Source: Erigeron canadensis (lineage: Eukaryota; Streptophyta; Magnoliopsida; Asterales; Asteraceae). From it: a stretch of DNA of 64,000 nucleotides. Numbering within the stretch: position 1 is the stretch's first letter; each line of letters starts with the position of its first letter. The notes below the pieces were generated by a model. It was not told the origin of the DNA. It worked only from the letters and a program-made list of their open reading frames with translations, and ran no database searches. Shown here piece by piece: positions 23,280 to 35,709 of the stretch. The DNA lies in contig NC_057762.1 in the NCBI RefSeq assembly GCF_010389155.1, forward strand, positions 32,610,055-32,674,054, in the 5' to 3' direction. A program made the position numbers and the translations under genes.

Positions 23280-23329
23280 AGCGGTGTACATTAATTTTGT
23301 TCATTGTATTTAAGCAACTTCTTACTTTG

Positions 23330-23590
23330 TCCAATTCATATAATAAACCGGCTAAATCTAGTCGTCTTATGGTTGCACTATGCTAAATCTAGTCGTCTTA
23401 TGGCGTATGAATACAGCCGAAACGATAATGCATTCAGAGTCTTAGATGTGGTCATGGGAGGAGGTGAAGAAGAAGAAGAAGATACATTCCTAGTGGTGAA
23501 AGCTCTGAATAACATCAAGAGGTATAATATTCTGGACCAAAGTTTCACAATTATTCTCTATCCCCGACGACATTGAAAAACGATCCAGAT
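23330..23590 (+). pseudogene. Possible F-box-associated gene remnant
   Basis: A frame with coding feel reads MAYEYSRNDNAFRVLD, an acidic EEEEED run, FLVVKALNNIKRYNILDQSF, then stops. The KxxRYNLxxxSF-like ending recalls the C-terminal part of F-box-associated proteins, but no F-box or earlier part is visible. A short tandem repeat (CTAAATCTAGTCGTCTTATGG twice) sits at its start. The family assignment is weak. Confidence 0.22.
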
Positions 23591-23599
23591 ACAAGCAAG

Positions 23600-25400
23600 T
23601 GTATACTCATCGTTACGTCGAGAAGATAGGTTCTTTCTAAGTAACACAAGTGATGTTTGGATATATGTTTTGAAACTAATCATCATATCATGCCTGTGAT
23701 TGATATTAAAAGTTGAATGAATGGTAACTTCTTCATTCATGCCCAAGACTATATATGGTTTTTGTATGGGACTAGTCCTTATCTTCTACAGTATTTCGTT
23801 GTTATAGTGGTTTTATTAGTATCAAGTTAGCAACATAATTTATATATGCATCCTAATTTATTTCAATGTACTTGTTACCCTGTCTCTATAGCCATTTGTC
23901 TAGGAAGTTTAACGCAATTACGTACCTTTTAAAGAAAATTGTTTAATTGACCGGGTATAGATTTTAGATTCACTTTTACGCTCCATGAATCATTAATTTG
24001 TTGCTTGCTATATATGTTAATTTAGTCGCATCTATCAATCGTTTAACGAAGTCTGGGCCAGAGCCACCTTATATATTAATGGTAGTTGGTTCGATCACTT
24101 GGACCTTGCTTTGTACAAAATGGGCAGTTGTATTATAAAAGTCAGCTTGGTACTTTGCCTCTTTTGCCAGATGCCCAGATTGATTAGTAATTAGAAGATG
24201 AATTAATTGAACAATATATATAATGGAACTTATCTTTCAGATATTTTTATTATCATGAGTACGTTAATTACACGAGAAAATTACATTTTTGATACTTCAC
24301 TTGGCAACTTTTGCACTTTTAGTCTCAAACTCAAAAAATTACAGGTTTCATACTTAAAGTTTTGTGTTTTTTTCAGTTTTCGTACCACGTTCATACGACG
24401 TTAAATCTTGCCGTTAACGCCTTCACGTGACAAACACATGAGGGGTATTTTAGTCTTTTGACCCCCTTTTTTCTGAAAAAATTACAGTTTTGATACCTCA
24501 AGTTATCAATTTTTTCACTTTTGGTACCTCAAGTAGACAACATATTTTTATTACACTCTCCAATTTTCATCTAACACATTAGCACCTATAAAAGAAAACA
24601 CACTCAAAAATGGTCGGATTGGGATTACCTGCATACGTTTTGCATCCATTTCTTTTTGAAAAAAAATGAAAATTTGATGTAAGTATAAATGTAAACATGA
24701 TGGTAATAAGATAGATAAAATGATGGAATAAACCAACTTAAAAAGAGGTTAAACGCATTTCAACAACACGTGGTTGACGTTGAACCCATTTGACTAGCCC
24801 GATTCGTTTCTGCTTGTTCCATATTCAATCAAGTTTTTAAGCTTGATCCATTCAATCTCTTAGAGATCTAATCTATAACCCAAAGCAACCAGCTTCAAGT
24901 AAACGAGCTTGACAAGATAAAATACATGTATGACGGGTTTCTAGCACACTTGGAGACACAACGTATACCTTACAAAATGCTTATGCGCTGCTAAGCAGAA
25001 TGCGCGCCTTGCATGCTCTCCAACAGATGTTGGAGTTCTCATAAAGATCATACATTCATACTTGAGCCTTGAAAATCAGAAGTAACAAAAAATCAGTCAG
25101 TTTCAATCGGCACATAAACGAATACTATATGCACATGACAAAAAGCATCGTTTATGAGACCATATATATAGTACATTGATAAACAAATATGTTTTATCAG
25201 AAGATTCAAGGGGCAATGAAGAAAGCACGGATGCTATAAACAACACAAAAGGGTTAATGGCACAAAATCGATATTCATGTTATACAATAAACAAAGGAAG
25301 AAAAGTTGGGATAAAAAAGAATCAACTGCACATTATAAATGCTTTTCATGAATAGTACATGGCCACTACTTATAACCTATGAATAATGTTTCCCGCTACA
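23600..25400. other. Intergenic, one degenerate direct repeat
   Basis: Related blocks at about 24270-24330 and 24475-24535 (AAAATTACA, TTTTGATAC, TCAAGTTATC and CACTTTTGGTACCTC) form a degenerate direct repeat around a short GC-richer stretch. This may be a decayed transposon. The part above 25,300 is probably GAUT 3'UTR. Confidence 0.3.
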
Positions 25401-25810
25401 ATATTCCCGTAACAAAACAATTTCCAACCATCTATGGCCACTAAAATAGCACAATTATATAAAATCAAAACTTTATATGGGAATAAAGAATCATATCATT
25501 TCTGAAGCTAATTGGGCTAAAGTTAAGGACATTCATCTTCTCAATCTCAGGTACTTTCAGGCAAACAGCATTCTTCGACTCAGCCCCATACTTGATTCCT
25601 ATTATTTCATCCTATCAACTAACGTATACCCAATCACCCTCCTAATCGAGAGGGTTAAATACTGTCTGAATAAAGAAACGGTTGTGCTACAGGTCGAGAG
25701 CATGCTGCTATTGATTTGGGCCCCAAGGTCCACAGCCAAGCTTTTTCAAGAGTTGCACTGCCATCTTTTCAATATATGTTGACGATATTCTATAAATTGC
25801 TTATCTTTGA

Positions 25811-28800
25811 CTACTCCAAAATGTGACACGTCTTGACAAAATCATTGGAGTAGTTGACATATTTGGACCAAAAAGGACGAAGATGCTCATAGCCTATCTC
25901 TAGCCACGGTTTCGATTGGCCATTGTAATGAATTACAGCAGCCTTCTTTACACTCTCAATACTTGTGTTGTTCTGGTAGCCCAAGCCCAGCATGTGCCAT
26001 GACGGATCAATCGGATGAACATGACCTCTAAATGCAATGAGGGCGGGAGGTAGTGTTCCAAGCTTCCACAATGTTAAATTTGAGTTCAAATTCTGCAGAC
26101 AATAGTTGAAATTTTTTTAAAATGGCCACATTAGCGAATACATTTTGGTTTAATTAGTACTCCAAAATCAACAGAGGTCCACACAAACACATGAGTAGAT
26201 AGAGCAAATTACAGGATCACCACCATACCCTATAAACGCAGATTATGCATAATGGTTTAACTAACAGCACAAAAATGGTAGATTCCCCGTTTACCTAACA
26301 ATGGGTTGATATGTGTTGCATTATATGTCCAATGGGTCAAGCTAGTGCAATTTAGAACCTTGATTAGAACTAAAAGGAGAAAAAACTCACCCAGCCTATA
26401 AACAATGTGTACAACCATTTGACAACTTGAACTAATAATTGATCAGTATAACTTTGTTACCGCATTTGACACATTAACTTGTTAAAGAAACAAACAATGT
26501 CAGATGGTTAACCCAACAAACTGCTACGGGCTTATGGCCGTACTAGATATAAGTTTCAATCCTTGCAAGTTATCCAACCCAGGAGACAAGTCTTTTTGCC
26601 ACTTCAGAAAAGACCATCATTAGGCTGTGTTGTGGAAAAATCCCTTTTTTGCTAAAAAACTTATCTATGAAAACTAAAAAACTAGATTACTTTTCTATGA
26701 AAAATGAAAAACTAGATTCATTATCAAATCCGTGTTTTTCATAAAAAGTTCCTAAAAACAGTAACATCATTTTCCAACTTATTATTACATTTGGTAAAAT
26801 TGAATTTTATAGTTTTAAAGAATTTTCATGTACTTTCCAAATTCGAAAATAAGATCATTAAAGATTTCCAGTGATATAAAAAAAAAGCTCATTCATATTT
26901 CTAGAAATATGATGATAGAAAATTAGAAGAAGTCTTTACTCTTTAGTAATTGAAGTACAAGTACTAAGCACAACCTTAGGTACTTCAAGTGCAGACATTT
27001 CCCGACATACATATAACATATAACAAATCGATCCAAATTTGATTGGGGTATCTACTCAATAGGTAACAGGGGATAGAAGAAAAAGGTTTTGGTGTGATTA
27101 CACGATCACTGAACACATGCTACAGCTATACTTGTGGTCACAAAACCAAATGGGGCATATAAAACAGGGTAATTAACTCTTACGTATTGCATGCTCTGAT
27201 AACAAAGTGTTAGCATAAATATATTAGTTAGTGCTAGTTTTGTATATATGTAATACTTTTGTCCTTTAATTAAGTATGGAGGGGTTAGTTTGTAATTAGG
27301 GGAGGACTTTGATGTAATTAAGGAAGGGTGTTAAGTGTAACATGTTTCCCTATATAAACCCCTCCACCACAACCTTTGTATGGTTACCACTCTTAATATA
27401 ATTTCCATACATTCCATATTCGCTCATTCTCTCTCACACACACTTAACCTTTATACATGATTTAGCATTATTACACAAAGAATACCTCTACATACTAAAA
27501 AACTTGTATTACTTGGCATCATAATCAGAATACTAGACAAGTGATATTTAGTAGCTTTCCTTGTTCACACACAAGTGGTAGATTTCTCTTATACTAGTCT
27601 TTCTCCATGCACGCAAATCAAAGATATTCATACCAAAACAGGGTAACTAAACTTAATTATTGCATTTCCTAAGCATGCTGATTTCGTATGATGCAGATAT
27701 GATAACAAAGAATACCTCTTCATACTAAGAAACTTGTATTTTTTGACATCATAATCACTAATCAGAATACTAGACTAGTGATATTTGGTAGCTTACCTTT
27801 TTCACCCATGAGTGGTATATTTCTCTTATATTAGTCTTTCTCCATGCACGTAAATCAAAGATATTCATACCAAAAGCCCAAGCACATTCCTCTGGATCCA
27901 AACTTTTCGCTACAAGTGGGTGAGAAAAGTTGAAATAGATTTTGAACCGCTTGCCCATCACCCACGAGTCTTCACCTTTGCAAGTTTCGACAGCTCCATT
28001 AACCTTCCCACGAAGGTCAATATCCCAAAGTGGTGACAAATCACGTTGAATTACAATATCGTCATCCAAGAAAACCACTTTATCAAGGTTCGGGAATAGC
28101 TGCGAATAGCATAGCTTATATAAGTAATGCAATACATACACCGACCGGATATAAAAAGTACTGAGATTATAAATTAGAGGTGGTAATTTCACCCCTATTT
28201 ACTTAAAACATATAATATCTGATTACCCCACCTGCCCACCCGCTCATCTTGCCAACTCTAGTATAATTGATAGAAAAAAGTTTCGGCTCCAAATCCAAAT
28301 GAATGGAAGAAGGTACATAGAGTGTATATATAATACTGTACAAACTACATAGACCATCAACTTCTGATTACCTCTGGCAAATATATGCGAAGATGATTCA
28401 GCAAAGATATGTATTTGGGGCTTCTAGCCTGCAATTTAGAGGCAAATAATCTTGGTGAGGTAACACTGCGATTGGCACCGGCTACATGACTCCCATGGTA
28501 GTAATTTCTGACTCCTTGATGATTTTCAACGGCTTCAAGAACAGGAACATTGTCTCTAGTCAACCAGTCAATCTGATGAACACCTTTGACTTCAACAATG
28601 CTCGGGAAGATGGGATTTAATGCAAACCATGAGTGCATCCCTGCGTAAGTTTTCTTGTCAGTTATTACATGAAAGACAATCTTCTCGGGCCTAAGAGACG
28701 ATCGAACGGCTGAAGAGACTACAACTGACGCTGCCAGAATATTATCAGTAAACACACAAAAGTGTTGGTAGGAGTTATCGGAAAGAAGTGGGAGTAGCTC

Positions 28801-30661
28801 CGGCGGAGGCAACTGTTTCCGTGCATGCGCATTAGAAGAGTACTCATCAGTCAAACGTAAAGAGAGACAATGGATGCCCTTGGGAATTGATGTTGCCGCA
28901 AAATGTTTGTTCATTAGTTCTTGAAATTTAGATTCTCTGATCTCCCTCTCAGACCTTTCCATCTGTCAGAGTTTATTAACAATTAAAAAAAGGCTTGGCC
29001 GGATAAAAGAACATGGACAAATATAGATGTGTTCAGATAAACGGAAACAGAGTAAATGATCTCACTGTTTACAGAGAGTCTACTATTTACAGAAGTAGAA
29101 GGCGCTATTGCATTATAGGGAAACGAACTTGGATCTGATTTTTTGGGTAGTCAATTTCATTTGGATTCGCAAGAAGGGTGGGTCAAGTTCTAAAAGAAAA
29201 GGTATTCATTTAGGGTGATACGTTAAGTTAGCCAGTTTCCAGGTGTGAAGTCCAAGAAAAATCAACATCATCAAACGTACTAATAAATCAGTTGCCACAT
29301 CATCATTTTAATAGAGTAAACGACTAACCAGGTCAGATTACCCGAAAGCAAAAGCTAAAAAAGTTTGAGCCATTTCAACTGATAAATGTGGAAGTTGCTC
29401 TTATGAGTGAAAATATAATTGTTACAAAAAACCAAAATCATTCAGAAATCATACAGAAAATTATTACCAATTTATGCAAATACTCAAAATACAAAGCAGA
29501 AATTATGATAATTGGATAAGCTAAAACATAGAAACACACAACAGCTAAATATAGGAATACATAACAGCTAAAACATGTAAATGTGACATATTTTGAGTTG
29601 ACATACCATTCCTTTCAAAATAAATGCAAACTCTTTAGCATTATATGTGTTGCTTTTCAATTCTGAAACAAGTTGATCAAAGTTATCAGGAAGCCTTAGA
29701 TCATCTGGGACTTCTTCATAATGCACTTGCTCAAGAATCGTATAAAATTCTGTAAGATACCTCTGTTACCATCAACATCAAACTGTTTAAGATGTGCTAG
29801 ATAAAATAATGTTCTACACAATTAAATAACGATCTGCAGTTTGGACTGATAAATAAACACTCAAAAGACGATATCAAGTAATATTACCTTCGAATCATCT
29901 CCCCTCCCAAGAAGCCTTGGCCCCAAACGTCTTCCTAAACAATCTGATGCAAGATAAAAAAAAAAAAAACTTTAATGAGCTACTGACTCCCAAATGTAAT
30001 ATCAGAAGCAATAGGCGAGGAATTCATAAAGATATGCAGCACCAAAGCATAGGTCAATAATGAAAAATCAGAAAGATACGCCAATGATCACAAATATTGA
30101 ACTCGGCAAAATCATATCACATTTGGCACGGAGGGGGGTACGGAAGCATGCTCATAAGAGTTTGATACAAGAATAGTGAAAAACAGAAACAAATGATAGA
30201 GCATAGAAGTTGTAACGAATATGAAGGAAGCGGAAACACCTACAATGACCAACGATCACCTATAATTGGTTACACTATAAACTTTTTCTCGGAACTACTA
30301 AGTGATTCCTAAATACGACTGCTAACTGAACGTAGAAACGAGATCCCAATAACCAAAACCTACATCTAAATCATAACTACGGCGATGCAATAAACTAAAG
30401 CAAGATCACAATCAAAACCACACATCACTATAACAAAGAGAAAGAAAGCGCCGTACCGATAGACGAGCAGTGGTTGACACCTTCAAGAGTAATAACAGCA
30501 GTAAGAATAAAAACAAAAGGCAGTAAAAAAGCCAGGATTAATATCGTATGAAATATATTACGAAACGAAATATGTCGATGACCACTTCTGATCTTCATCA
30601 ACTCATTAGTAATGAACAATAACATTCCATTATTGGATATTATTTTTATAATATTATTCAT
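25811..30661 (-). CDS. GAUT13/14: Galacturonosyltransferase, GAUT13/14 type (GT8)
   Basis: Six coding exons on the minus strand: 30661-30457, 29943-29888, 29762-29607, 28962-28372, 28099-27797 and 26092-25811. All have GT-AG borders and phases that join to 530 aa, close to the usual 530-535. It is a type II Golgi membrane protein with a short cytosolic tail and a membrane segment at about residues 36-58 (FHTILILAFLLPFVFILTAV). The conserved CSSIDCLGRRLGPRLLGR block is next, and then the GT8 domain. The LDDDIVIQRDL metal-binding DxD motif, the WAFGMNIFDL block, the LPPALIAF block and the HYNGQSKPW motif are all present. GAUTs transfer galacturonic acid from UDP-GalA to homogalacturonan in pectin synthesis; GAUT13/14 act in pollen tube wall formation. 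The start at 30661 was chosen by family length. Intron 5 carries a partial exon duplication and a solo LTR. Confidence 0.95.
27161..27875 (-). repeat. Tandem duplication of GAUT exon 5 end and adjoining intron
   Basis: A unit running from AAAACAGGGTAA through GATAACAAAG and AATACCTC to CATACCAAAA occurs at 27161-27637 (interrupted by a solo LTR) and again at about 27635-27875. The second copy includes the last 79 bases of functional exon 5 and its donor. In the first copy the exon-like piece is 27560-27637, and its donor reads GGAAAGC in place of GGTAAGC, so it cannot be spliced normally. Confidence 0.85.
27208..27475. mobile_element. Solo LTR (Copia-like), 268 bp, in GAUT intron 5
   Basis: It runs from TGTTAGCATAAATA to CATTATTACA with CAAAG on both sides (27203-27207, 27476-27480). 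The other copy of the surrounding duplication (about 27700-27720) has uninterrupted GATAACAAAGAATACC, which is the empty site and confirms the 5-bp target duplication. Inside are a TATA box (CTATATAAACC) and a CT-rich leader. There is no internal domain, so this is a solo LTR. Confidence 0.88.
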
Positions 30662-31621
30662 AATATATATATATATACACACACACTCCTCCTATATCAC
30701 TATTACTGTAGCTCCTTCTGCACAGTAACAAACCCCACCGACATTAAAATCCATCTGTTTCAATACTATTACTAATCTCCTTCTCATCTTAATACTAAAT
30801 CAGATCGTATTATATAGATATAAACTTTTGTATGTATATATTGGTAGGTGATTGAAAAAATAACTTGATTCCTTTTCTGTGTGTGTGTTTTGGATTGGAT
30901 TGGATTGGATTGGATTGATTTCGGAAATGTGGAATTTTTAGGGGTTTTATAAGGGATTTTAGGTATCTATAGGTTGTATGTATATGTGTATTTATTTATA
31001 TAATGATGATATGAAAGGAAAATGAGATTTAAAATGTTTGAATTTAAATGAATGAATGAATGAATGATTTCTTTGTGTAAAGAAGAAGATGATGATGATT
31101 ATGATTTGTTGATGTTCATAGATTTGACTTTTCTTTCCTTTTCTTTTTTTTCTTGTTTCAGAAAGAGAAAGAATATGAAATTAATTTATTATTGCGTAGG
31201 CTTTCATTTTCCTAACAAGTTTTTAATAACTGCTTATTATTGGTTTAACAATGTTCAATTATGGTTTAACAATGTTTAATTCATTCATTCGGGCTTTTTT
31301 TTTTTATTTCTTCTATTGATTATAACAAAATGTTATAATTTAAGTGGATATGTTAGGTAAAGCAGGGGGATTATGTAAAATTCAGGGGAGGTTATATAAA
31401 ATTCAGGGGAGACAATGTATGTTTATCAAATTCAAAGGTTTAATTTATAACTTTTTTTAAAGTGGCAATACCTAAGCTTAGATAAATCATTTTCTCATAT
31501 TTTAATTATTAAGATGATTATTAGTCTAATTTTTTAACATTATATAACATTTTTTGTTTATAGTTCATATTTTATATGTGAAAAAACAAAATAGTTGAAT
31601 TTTTTTAAATATAAATCAATA
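30662..31621. promoter_or_regulatory. GAUT upstream region
   Basis: Probable 5'UTR and promoter of the minus-strand GAUT gene. It holds a (GGATT)n tract near 30892-30918, an (AATG)n tract near 31048-31067 and a duplicated TTTAACAATGTT word at about 31243-31276. No further motif is claimed. Confidence 0.4.
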
Positions 31622-31937
31622 CTAGCGAATTTACCTGGGTTCAACCCTGGCAGTTTAAATAAACCTATAAAACTATAAAATATGCATGTAATTTTTGTTA
31701 TTAATTATAAATCGATATGGAGATGATGAATTACAAAACATAATAATTATAAAAAAATTTAATAACATAAATTTTAAATAAGTATTTAGTGAGCTATTTT
31801 TAATTAAAAATATTTTAAATTATTTATGACATCATAATTAAAATAAAGACCTTTTTAAAAAATAATGTAGACTTGCCACATCACAATTTTTCTAAAATTA
31901 CTTTTGAAAGACAATTGTCTTTTATTTAGTATAGAGA
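31622..31937 (-). mobile_element. Non-autonomous Helitron, 316 bp
   Basis: Minus-strand start A|TCTCTATACTAAATAAAAGA at 31937. The 3' end has hairpin sequence CCAGGGTTGAACCCAGG, then CGCTAG|T at 31622. Same family as the copies at 33680 and 58832. Non-coding. Confidence 0.68.
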
Positions 31938-32104
31938 TACTAATGAAACTTTTAACTGTGAAAAAACTAAACTAAATAACATCGACTTCTTTTATAATCT
32001 ATAATTGTCAAAATAAAAAAACTATGAATTAAAAAAATAGATTGGAAATGTATGGTTAAATAACTTTATGCGAAACAACTAAGAATTACTTATTTATCTA
32101 TAAT

Positions 32105-32330
32105 ACTGGTATAATATAAGGTTTTAATATCTAGTAGCCACTAGTCGTCACTTTTTAGGTGTGGTTTTGGGTTCGAGTCTTATTAAAGGCAAACTTGAGA
32201 TAATCAGGAGATTATTAAGTGTATTAAGTGGTTGATAATCACCTGGACATTAGCCTGACTGATGGATTAGTGGGTACCAAATGATACATGGGATCAAAGA
32301 GTTTTCATCAAATTACCCTTTTATATAAGA
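32105..32330 (+). mobile_element. tRNA-type SINE, copy 2
   Basis: Has a B-box GGGTTCGAGTC at 32169-32179 and shares the body and 3' end of the copy at 16668-16857. Relative to copy 1 it has a duplicated ATTAAGTG word. Both copies share the downstream words TACCAAATG, TACATGGGAT and TTTTCATC. Confidence 0.65.
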
Positions 32331-32364
32331 TTTTATTAATGACAATCTATAAGACAAATTACTC

Positions 32365-33303
32365 GCGATTTTGACATTTTTTGAATTATGGATAAGATTT
32401 TTTGTGAGATTTTCTTGTACTTGTTAAGATAGCAATCAGATTTTTATGTACTTTTTTTTACTTATGAATTTACCAACAACTTTTCACCATAAACAACACC
32501 ATAATTTTTTGTTTCCTTCAATTTGCAAAGTAAAAGATATGTTTTTCTTAGCTAATAAGTATTTAGTATTTGTTTGAAATGTAGAGTTAGGATGGAAGTT
32601 TGAGGCTGAACTCTTAGTCTTCTTAGGTACTAGTGTGTCACTTAGAACTGAGACGGTTTCTATGTTTTCATTATGGAAAATTGTTATTTAACAAGTGAAA
32701 AATTTGCTACTGTTAGTGTTTCTTTGATCATGGTAAAGACATAAATCTAATAACAAAGCTAAGATTAAAATTCATTAAATAGTAATTTCAACAGGTTTTA
32801 TCAAGAAAATAGACCACGTTATTACTGTACTCGAGTCAGAGGTGTAAACTGGTCAATATTTTATTGTTTAGTGCTTGAAACTTACAGAAACTCGATGATA
32901 AATATTTTTGAGCAAACATGTTTTTTAGTTGACTAGAGATAAAAGAAAGTTTCAACTTTATACAGGTCCTTACTTGGCTGGATTATTGATAGTTGGTACT
33001 GTTCTTTCAAAAACCCTTGTATCTTTTCAGTAGTTGTTTCTCAACATTGTAAATACAAGATTGGTCCTCGTGGTTTGCCACTTTTTGCAACGGCATTAAA
33101 TACTAAATACTTATTAGCTAAGAAAGACATACCTTTTACTTTGCAAATTGAAAGAAACAAAAAATTATGGTGTTGTTTATGATGAAAGTTTGTTGGTAAA
33201 TTCATAAGTAAAAAAAGTACATAAAAATCTGATTGCCATCTTAACAAGTACAAGAAAATCTCACAAAAAATCTTATCCATAAGTCAAAAAAAGTCAGAAT
33301 CGC
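32365..33303. repeat. Long inverted repeat with 207-bp arms
   Basis: The left arm (32365-32571) begins GCGATTTTGACATTTTTTGA and is the near-perfect reverse complement of 33098-33303. Shared words include TTTTGTGAGATTTTCTTGTA, TACTTATGAATTTACCAACA and TAAGTATTTAGTATTT. The 526-base spacer has no clear gene, although a short protein-like stretch (TGPYLAGLLIVGTVLSKTL in one frame near 32965) is present. The right arm runs directly into a GCAAG/CTTGC palindromic array. Confidence 0.85.
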
Positions 33304-33407
33304 AAGCCTTGCTTGCGGATTGCAAGAACTCCTTGCGGATCGCAAAACTTGCTTACGAATCGCAAGGATTCCTTGCGATCCGCAACTCCTCCTTGCAGTC
33401 TTGCGAT
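33299..33407. repeat. GCAAG/CTTGC palindromic array
   Basis: About seven imperfect units alternate TTGCGGATTGCAAG, CTTGCGGATCGCAA and CGAATCGCAAGG types, so many short hairpins are possible. It recalls the palindromic array in the solo LTR at 53726-53931 in style but not in sequence. Confidence 0.65.
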
Positions 33408-33679
33408 TTTTTGGGTATTTTTGGTGAATTCGAAAAAAATTGGGTATTTCGTATATTGAAAATAGTTTTTAGATATCTAGATTTTTTTCTCTTATGAAAA
33501 AGCTTAGGGAATGGTTTTGATGTATAAAGTATTAATTTTTATATATATAATAAGTTACTAATAAGAACCCTTAATTTGTCCTAAAATTTTTCTTTTATTA
33601 CAAATTATGGAAAATGTTAAATATATCACACAAGGTTATAGTAATAGTAAAACAAACATGATATTGTTATACTTTGGTA

Positions 33680-34150
33680 CTAGCTAATTAGCCTGGGTTG
33701 AACCCGGACATATTAATGAAAGTTTTTTAAAAACGTAAGATCATCAGTGAGTTGCAACGAAATGGATTGATTCCACTCTTAAATATCTATGTGATTATTT
33801 ATTACAACATTTTTTTTATAGTTTTGATAAACAAAATGCATATAGCTATATATATTTTACTTCAAAATATTCTTTTTACTCGGAAATATATAAAAAAATG
33901 TCTATATTTTTTAAAGTTTCATCAAGACTTAAATGTAAATTATAATATTATATGAAAATTTAATAAAATAATTAAGATAGTGTTAAGATGGATTAATTTT
34001 TAAAGTAAACTAAAATGTTGCTAATATTATAATTTTAAATATGATGTCATAATTTCTAAAATCATTTGTAGGAAAGATTGTAAGTTTGCCACATAAGAAT
34101 TTTTCTACAAAAATCTTCTAGAAATAATTCTCTTTTATTTATATAAGAGA
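33680..34150 (-). mobile_element. Non-autonomous Helitron, 471 bp
   Basis: The minus-strand element starts A|TCTCTTATATAAATAAAAGA at 34150. It ends with hairpin-forming CCGGGTTCAACCCAGG and AATTAGCTAG|T at 33680. Both borders fit the Helitron A|T insertion rule. No Rep/helicase reading frame is present. Confidence 0.72.
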
Positions 34151-35678
34151 TTTATACATATTTTTAAGAGATGGTTAGATTAAATTATAATAATTTTAAC
34201 ATGTCCTAACAAATTATATATGAGAAAAAATATGTGGTTGTTAGACACTTAAGTTTGGGTGTGTAACCCCTCACATACTAATTTTTTAATATATATATAT
34301 ATATATATACAATTGTTTGGCTTCCATGTTTTTTATAGATTAAAAAAACATGTGAGTGTTTATACGTCCAATCTTAGATATATAACAGCAACATAAACCC
34401 CTAACCTCATTATATATTATAATATGTGAATATAATGTGAATAGTAACTCGCCTACGTGGCGAGTTACTGTTCGTCCATATTATAACTCGCACCATTATT
34501 CGAGTCACTTCATGGTTTTTTCATATGGTTTTCCTTTCGGGTTTTTAAATAATTATATTGAACACTTAAATTTATTTATTTTTGTAACAATATTCAGATT
34601 TTACCACATTGTATATCTTTCAGGTTTAAAATTACGGGTTACTTCTTATTTTTTTTTGGAATGGTCGGGTTACTTCTTGGTTTCTTACATCCTCAATATG
34701 TTAAAGATTTTAACAAACATATATAGTAGCACATACTCAATAACAAAACATAATCATTTTCAGGTTTCCAAATAATAGATTAAAAACTATTACTCGTAGA
34801 ATTTTTGGTGTTTTGTCTTTGATTAAATAACAAAAACTAATCGAACTAATTAAAACCGTGCAACACGCAGATGGAAACTATCGTAGTTTTGCATTTAAAT
34901 TAATATATTAAATTTATATTTTATATGACTTTTAAACAAAACTATTCATGACAGAATATTTATTAATTCAACGTAAATATACTAAATAACACAATAGTTT
35001 TAACACGACAATTCATTCCCCACAATGCGGGGCCGGAAATTTCCATGTTATATATATATAGACTTGGGTTATAGGTTAAAATATAATGATTTTAAGTATG
35101 TACTTACAAATTGTATATAGTCTTTGGGTTATTATTATTATTTTTTTTTAATCATTTTTCATATATTATTTACAAGATGTGAGATGTCTTAAAATTTGAT
35201 AAATAATAGATTAGCTGCCAAAAAACAATAATATAGTTGATTGATAAATAAATAGATATGTAACTTATATTCCCGTTTTATTTTATTCCAAAATAAATAG
35301 ACATATCTTTTAAATCAATTTACTGTGTACTTCTTTTTTAAAATTAATTTTGTTTAACATATACAGTGTTTTTTCAAAAGCAATATATTTATAAGATTAC
35401 TATACATTTAATAATTTTTATAAGGTTAGATTATTAAAAGTAGGTTTAAAAATGAAAGTAAATGTGTATTATATATATCCTTTCTATTACGTCTAAAATC
35501 TCTATTTTTGCTAATATTTTGTGTCTTTTTATTTATGGTTCTTATGGAGCTACATTGCAACAAATCTTCTTTTTCTGCCGCATTGCTTCTCCTTGTAAAC
35601 CAATTGTTGACAGAGATGATTAGCTTGGGAAGGTGGCTTGCCTTTTCCTTGTGCTTTGATGCTGGTAGAAATAAGAGA

Positions 35679-35700
<22 letters not shown>
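34151..35700. other. Intergenic with a short perfect hairpin
   Basis: AGTAACTCGCC at 34443-34453 is inverted at 34459-34469 around TACGT. Two hairpin-like GC patches (CGTGCAACACGCAG near 34857 and CCCCACAATGCGGGG near 35019) resemble Helitron 3' hairpins, but no CTRR end follows cleanly. Otherwise nothing is recognised. Confidence 0.35.

Positions 35701-35702
<2 letters not shown>

Positions 35703-35709
<7 letters not shown>

Noticed and set aside
34443..34469. Perfect 11-bp hairpin as a possible terminator or microRNA
   Set aside because: Too short for a plant microRNA precursor, and factor-independent hairpin terminators do not apply to nuclear polymerase II genes.
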